NCBI GenBank assembly: GCA_019695435.1
Contig: JACTVF010000119.1
Location: forward strand, 1-8,674
Length of the DNA stretch: 8,674 bases
Source of the DNA: Methanoregulaceae archaeon
GTDB lineage: Archaea > Halobacteriota > Methanomicrobia > Methanomicrobiales > Methanospirillaceae
Direction: 5' to 3'
Below are positions 5,918 through 8,674 of this stretch, piece after piece. Below the pieces are notes generated by a model, which was not told where the DNA came from, did no database searches, and saw only the letters and a program-made list of their open reading frames with translations. A program made the position numbers and the translations under genes. Positions within the stretch are counted from its first letter, which is position 1, and every line of letters begins with the position of its first letter.

Positions 5918-6556
5918 ATGAAAAAATCCAAAACAAAAACCGATGAGTTCGGATTCCTCATGGACAAAGCGCGGGAAGCAGGTGCCGCGGATGTAAGGAT
6001 TATTGCCGCGGACGGGATCATCGTCGAGGATCGGGTCAGGCTGAAATGCAGGTCAGGCTGTCCGTCATACGGGAAATATCTTACCTGTCCTCCTCATGCC
6101 CCGGAAATTGAAGATTTCCGGCAGTATCTCCGGGATTATCGCACTGCACTTCTGGTGAAATTCAAATCCACCGCATATCTGGATGATAGTATCCGGTCCT
6201 GCCTTTTCAGTTCATTGTTTGATCCCGGGGCACAACCTGCACAAAAGGAGAAAGCCGCACGCTTCATGAAAGAAAATTCAGACAACAGCCGATACATTCA
6301 CCGGATCATGCTGGACCTGGAGAGGGCAGCATTCAATGCAGGATATCCGTTCGCTGTCACAACAATCTGCGGTGCCTGCGGCCTCTGCGAGACCTGCAAC
6401 ATCGCAACCGGGATCTGCAACCATCCGACAATGAAGCGTTTCTCACCGGAGGGTCTTGGGATCAATGTAGTGAAGACGACTGCGAATGCCGGCATGCCAA
6501 TCCGGTTCCCGGCACCCGACAATCCGGGACGGATCGCAATCCTGCTTATCGACTAA
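5918..6556 (+). CDS. DUF2284 cysteine-rich metal-binding protein
   Basis: The 212-aa product matches the DUF2284 family of predicted metal-binding proteins common in methanogens and anaerobes. An N-terminal cluster has Cys44, Cys48 and Cys57 in KCRSGCPSYGKYLTCPPHAP (43-62). A second cluster, CGACGLCETCNIATGICNHP (151-170), holds Cys151, 154, 157, 160 and 167. The CxxC spacing resembles ferredoxin-type iron-sulfur sites, and the two groups together could bind one or two clusters. No membrane segment or signal peptide is seen. The ATG at 5918 has GAGGAG a few bases upstream. The gene sits 20 bp after the AbrB gene and 92 bp before flavoprotein ORFs, suggesting redox work in the same group. The biochemical role of the family is not known to me. 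Confidence 0.85.
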   Translation: MKKSKTKTDEFGFLMDKAREAGAADVRIIAADGIIVEDRVRLKCRSGCPSYGKYLTCPPHAPEIEDFRQYLRDYRTALLVKFKSTAYLDDSIRSCLFSSLFDPGAQPAQKEKAARFMKENSDNSRYIHRIMLDLERAAFNAGYPFAVTTICGACGLCETCNIATGICNHPTMKRFSPEGLGINVVKTTANAGMPIRFPAPDNPGRIAILLID

Positions 6557-6648
6557 AAAAAATCCGCTCCTGCGGGAGGGGATGGAACTACACTGCGGGA
6601 TGCAGGGAAAAAATGGCGAACCGTATGGAAATGAAGGAGAGTAAAGGT

Positions 6649-7200
6649 ATGAAAATTGTTGTATTGAACGGCAGCCCGAAGGGCGATATCAGTGTCACGA
6701 TGCAGTACGTCGCGTATATCCGGAAGAAATTCCCGGAACATACGTATGAAATTCTCAACGTGGCGCATGAAATAAGAAAGATCGAGAACGATACCGCGGT
6801 CTGGAATAAGACCATCGAGAGCATCCGGTCCGCAGATATGGTCCTCTGGGCATTTCCGCTCTATGTCATGGTCGTCTGTTCCCAGTACAAGCGCTTTATT
6901 GAACTCATCTTCGAGAGGAGTGCCCAGGATGCATTCGCCGGGACCTACGCCGCATCGCTCTCGACATCGATCCATTTCTTCGATCAGACCGCCCATGCCT
7001 ACATCCATGCCATAAGCGACGATCTCGGCATGAAGTACCTCGGGTTTTATTCCGCGGACATGAAGGATCTCTTATCCGGGGAGGAACGGACGCGCCTGGA
7101 GAAATTTGTATCTCTTCTTGTCACCGCAGTACAGGAAAAGATGCCGGTCCAGCGGGAGAACGCCCCGCTTGTCTTGCCGTCCCTGGTTCTGTTGAGATGA
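6649..7200 (+). CDS. Flavodoxin-fold NAD(P)H-dependent oxidoreductase, domain 1
   Basis: The 183-aa product begins MKIVVLNGSPKGDISVTMQY, a first beta-strand followed by the GSP phosphate loop that holds FMN. It continues with ADMVLWAFPLYVMVVCSQYK (62-81) and ASLSTSIHFFDQTAHAY (102-118), the other flavin-contact loops of NADPH-dependent FMN reductases. It lacks the four-cysteine motif present in the next ORF. The ATG at 6649 is preferred to 6613 because AAGGAG lies 9 nt before it and the fold begins there. The coding ends abruptly in LPSLVLLR, and its TGA overlaps the next ATG (ATGA). From memory, related proteins are single chains of about 430 residues with two flavodoxin-like domains, so this is probably the N-terminal half of a broken or split gene. 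Confidence 0.85.
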   Translation: MKIVVLNGSPKGDISVTMQYVAYIRKKFPEHTYEILNVAHEIRKIENDTAVWNKTIESIRSADMVLWAFPLYVMVVCSQYKRFIELIFERSAQDAFAGTYAASLSTSIHFFDQTAHAYIHAISDDLGMKYLGFYSADMKDLLSGEERTRLEKFVSLLVTAVQEKMPVQRENAPLVLPSLVLLR

Positions 7201-7889
7201 TCAATCTCCATGATGTGAATATTAAGGGCGGCTGTCTCGGGTGCTGCCAGTGCGCCTATGACAATGCCTGTGTATATACCGACGGGTACGTGGACTTTTA
7301 CAAAAACAAACTGGTACCGGCGGATATCATCATCATGGCAGGTTCGGTGCACGACCGGTATCTCTCATCGGCATGGAAACAGTTCTTCGACCGGAGTTTT
7401 TTCAAAGGGCATACCCCCGGCCTCGAAGGAAAACAGATCGGCTTTGTGATCGCAGGGCCCCTCCGGCAAATCCCAAACCTTAAAGAGGCACTCACCGCAT
7501 GGGCGGACAACGCCAGGTGTCATGCACGGTTTGTCACGGATGAGGTTATGAGTTCCGGCGAGCTTGACACCCTGCTCGATGCCCTGGCAGCACGTCTCGT
7601 GCAGGCAGCAGAAACCGGCTACATCCCGCCGCATACCTTCTACGCGGTCGGCGGCCACAAGATATTCCGGGACAGCATCTACGGGGGAATGAGGTTTGTG
7701 TTCCAGGCAGATTACCGGTACTATGTGGAGCACGGATTGTTCGATTTCCCGCAGTCTGACCTGAAGACCCGGCTGATCAATGCAATCCTCATCCCGTTGA
7801 CAAGGATCCCCGGTTTCCGGAAAAAAGTGTTCGCCGATATAAAACACCACATGGTAGAGCCCTTCGAACCGGTGCTCAGGGATGCCTGA
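7197..7889 (+). CDS. Iron-sulfur flavoprotein-like protein, domain 2, N-terminally shortened
   Basis: The 230-aa product begins MINLHDVNIKGGCLGCCQCA. Cys13, Cys16, Cys19 and Cys25 form a CX2CX2CX5C motif, the same spacing as the compact 4Fe-4S site of methanogen iron-sulfur flavoproteins. It then has PADIIIMAGSVHDRYLSSAW (41-60), KQFFDRSF (61-68) and KQIGFVIAGPLRQIPNL (79-95), as in flavodoxin-fold quinone/FMN reductases, and a C-terminal extension of about 85 residues. In iron-sulfur flavoproteins the cysteines lie near residue 47, after a first strand, FMN loop and helix; here they start at residue 13, so about 35 residues including the FMN loop are missing. No ribosome binding site precedes the ATG; translation would depend on coupling to the upstream stop. 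FMN binding is doubtful unless the two halves assemble. Confidence 0.8.
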   Translation: MINLHDVNIKGGCLGCCQCAYDNACVYTDGYVDFYKNKLVPADIIIMAGSVHDRYLSSAWKQFFDRSFFKGHTPGLEGKQIGFVIAGPLRQIPNLKEALTAWADNARCHARFVTDEVMSSGELDTLLDALAARLVQAAETGYIPPHTFYAVGGHKIFRDSIYGGMRFVFQADYRYYVEHGLFDFPQSDLKTRLINAILIPLTRIPGFRKKVFADIKHHMVEPFEPVLRDA

Positions 7890-7904
7890 GATCAGGAGAA
7901 TACG

Positions 7905-8480
7905 ATGAAGAGCGTGCGCATCCTGCAGGGATTTGTCCCCCTGATCGTCTATGGATTACTTGCTGGAAGTTCTGTCGCGAGCGTCATTGTCGCACTGGGT
8001 GCTGCATCGATCATCACCGTCATAATCGGTTTTTCTGATCTCAGAAAAGGCATGATCCTGACCTGGGCAAACCTGGTGCTGTTCTGCTCCCTGCTTATCG
8101 CTGTCGGCATTCTGGGCATGACCGGGATCCTCCCCATTATGGGAATGCTGATCTATGCGGCACTTGCAGCAGTCACCTTCGGATCAATCCTTGTAAAAAT
8201 CCCGTTCACCCTGCAATATGCACGGAACATGGTGGACCGGACGCTCCGGGAGAGACCGGCTTTTATCCGGGTAAACGTCCTGATGACTGGTGTCTGGGGA
8301 GGTATCTTTGTGATCAATTTCATCCTGGATTATTTCGCGTTCGCATACCCTCACTCTGCCGGGGGGATTACCCCGCCGCTCACGTATCTTTTCCTCATTG
8401 CCGGGATTATCTTCACGATCTGGTACCCGGGACATCTGAAGAAAAAATATGCTCCTCTATCAGCGCAAAGCGACACGTAA
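7905..8480 (+). CDS. Six-helix integral membrane protein
   Basis: The 191-aa product has about six hydrophobic segments (near 8-21, 23-42, 50-71, 75-96, 125-147 and 158-175). A central cytoplasmic-looking loop contains IPFTLQYARNMVDRTLRERP (99-118), followed by FIRVNVLMTGVWGG (120-133). I recall the PFTLQYAR and N-x-x-x-T-x-x-WG combination from a widespread uncharacterised membrane family in bacteria and archaea; function unknown. The positively charged end (HLKKKYAP) should face the cytoplasm. AGGAG lies a few bases before the ATG, and the gene begins 15 bp after the flavoprotein stop, so it is cotranscribed. A role as membrane partner or quinone-linked anchor of the flavoprotein is possible but inferred from position only. 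Confidence 0.8.
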   Translation: MKSVRILQGFVPLIVYGLLAGSSVASVIVALGAASIITVIIGFSDLRKGMILTWANLVLFCSLLIAVGILGMTGILPIMGMLIYAALAAVTFGSILVKIPFTLQYARNMVDRTLRERPAFIRVNVLMTGVWGGIFVINFILDYFAFAYPHSAGGITPPLTYLFLIAGIIFTIWYPGHLKKKYAPLSAQSDT

Positions 8481-8484
8481 GAAA

Positions 8485-8520
8485 CGGGTATTACAGGATA
8501 CTTACCCGGCTTTATTTTTC
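8485..8520 (+). terminator. Hairpin and T-run terminator of the redox group
   Basis: CGGGTA (8485-8490) pairs with TACCCG (8503-8508), followed by the T-rich GCTTTATTTTTC (8509-8520). It lies 5 nt after the membrane-protein stop. It overlaps the 3' end of the convergent 35-aa ORF. Confidence 0.55.
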
Positions 8521-8609
8521 CACGCAAAATAACCGATGACCGCGATGATAATGATCGCGATTGCAACAAACGGGACTATACAGGGGTCATTCCCACAAAC
8601 TGCTTCCAT
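8502..8609 (-). CDS. Small single-helix membrane protein, 35 aa
   Basis: This 35-codon ORF falls below usual length cut-offs. The product starts MEAVCGNDPCIVPFVAIAII, continues through an Ile/Val-rich helix (about 11-31) and ends in WKNKAG. The charge pattern predicts the N-terminus outside and the C-terminus inside. Cys5 and Cys10 could form a disulfide or bind metal on the outer face. An in-frame TGA 12 nt upstream limits the start to this ATG. No ribosome binding site is evident, but a TATA element about 50 bp upstream gives a plausible leader. The uninterrupted helix with a proper charge signature is unlikely by chance. Function unknown; it converges on the redox group. Confidence 0.55.
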   Translation of the reverse strand: MEAVCGNDPCIVPFVAIAIIIIAVIGYFAWKNKAG

Positions 8610-8636
8610 GTACCAGGATCAGGTGTTTTTGTGGAT

Positions 8637-8664
8637 AACGCCGGCGTTGAGTGAAAATATTTTT
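8637..8664 (-). promoter_or_regulatory. Promoter with operator-like palindrome for the 35-aa gene
   Basis: AAAATATTTTT at 8654-8664 is a TATA-like element, predicting a start near 8633. The perfect 12-bp palindrome AACGCCGGCGTT (8637-8648) lies between TATA and that start, where archaeal repressors commonly bind. It is assigned by pattern only. Confidence 0.4.
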
Positions 8665-8674
8665 GCCATCATTT

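Noticed and set aside
6034..6060. Direct repeat GGTCAGGCTG twice within the DUF2284 gene
   Set aside because: It is short and is explained by similar codons for the conserved cysteine segment (RLKCRSGC).
7905..8480. Membrane protein as a septation-type or transporter protein
   Set aside because: No transporter signature or catalytic motif is visible; only the helix pattern and a vague family resemblance support it, so no function is assigned.
8619..8672. 17-codon minus-strand ORF (MMAKIFSLNAGVIHKNT) at the right edge
   Set aside because: It overlaps the TATA element and palindrome of the 35-aa gene, is very short and has no visible ribosome site; it could only be judged with sequence beyond the window.

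Overview
The window looks like chromosomal DNA from a methanogenic archaeon, most likely of the Methanomicrobiales (Methanoregula/Methanosphaerula-like; the lineage is an inference). The main reason is a clear formylmethanofuran:tetrahydromethanopterin formyltransferase (Ftr), an enzyme of C1 metabolism on methanopterin-type carriers. Archaeal signals support this: A/T-rich TATA elements about 26 bp before starts, GGTG or GGAGTGATC ribosome binding sites, and T-run terminators. I see no tRNA, rRNA, CRISPR array or intact insertion sequence.

Left part (1-2255): the 5' end of a pyridoxamine-phosphate-oxidase-like flavoprotein gene (minus, cut by the window edge); a GC-rich then AT-rich intergenic stretch; a 91-aa orphan gene (plus); a four-CBS-domain protein (minus, convergent with the orphan); and a 104-aa conserved-looking hypothetical protein (minus).

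Middle (2256-4031): about 670 bp with no convincing gene, holding GC-rich inverted repeats, two short protein-like open stretches on the minus strand, and a plus-strand T-run with no gene feeding it. A nested palindrome (2981-3025) follows and covers the first possible start codon of an unrecognised helical protein (plus, ends 3872).

C1 operon (4032-5497, minus): a 5-formyltetrahydrofolate cyclo-ligase-family gene followed 11 bp later by ftr, apparently transcribed from a leaderless promoter. Ftr makes 5-formyl-tetrahydromethanopterin, so a formyl-pterin cyclo-ligase next to it suggests an ATP-driven route to the methenyl form or a salvage step.

Redox group (5625-8480, plus): an AbrB-type regulator, a cysteine-rich DUF2284 metal-binding protein, two overlapping flavodoxin-fold ORFs, and a six-helix membrane protein, closely spaced and ending in a hairpin/T-run terminator. 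The two flavodoxin ORFs look like the halves of a single two-domain iron-sulfur flavoprotein. The N-terminal FMN-loop part of domain 2 appears to have been lost at the junction, leaving an ATGA stop/start overlap. A 35-aa single-helix membrane protein (minus, 8502-8609), missed by ordinary ORF length limits, closes the window.
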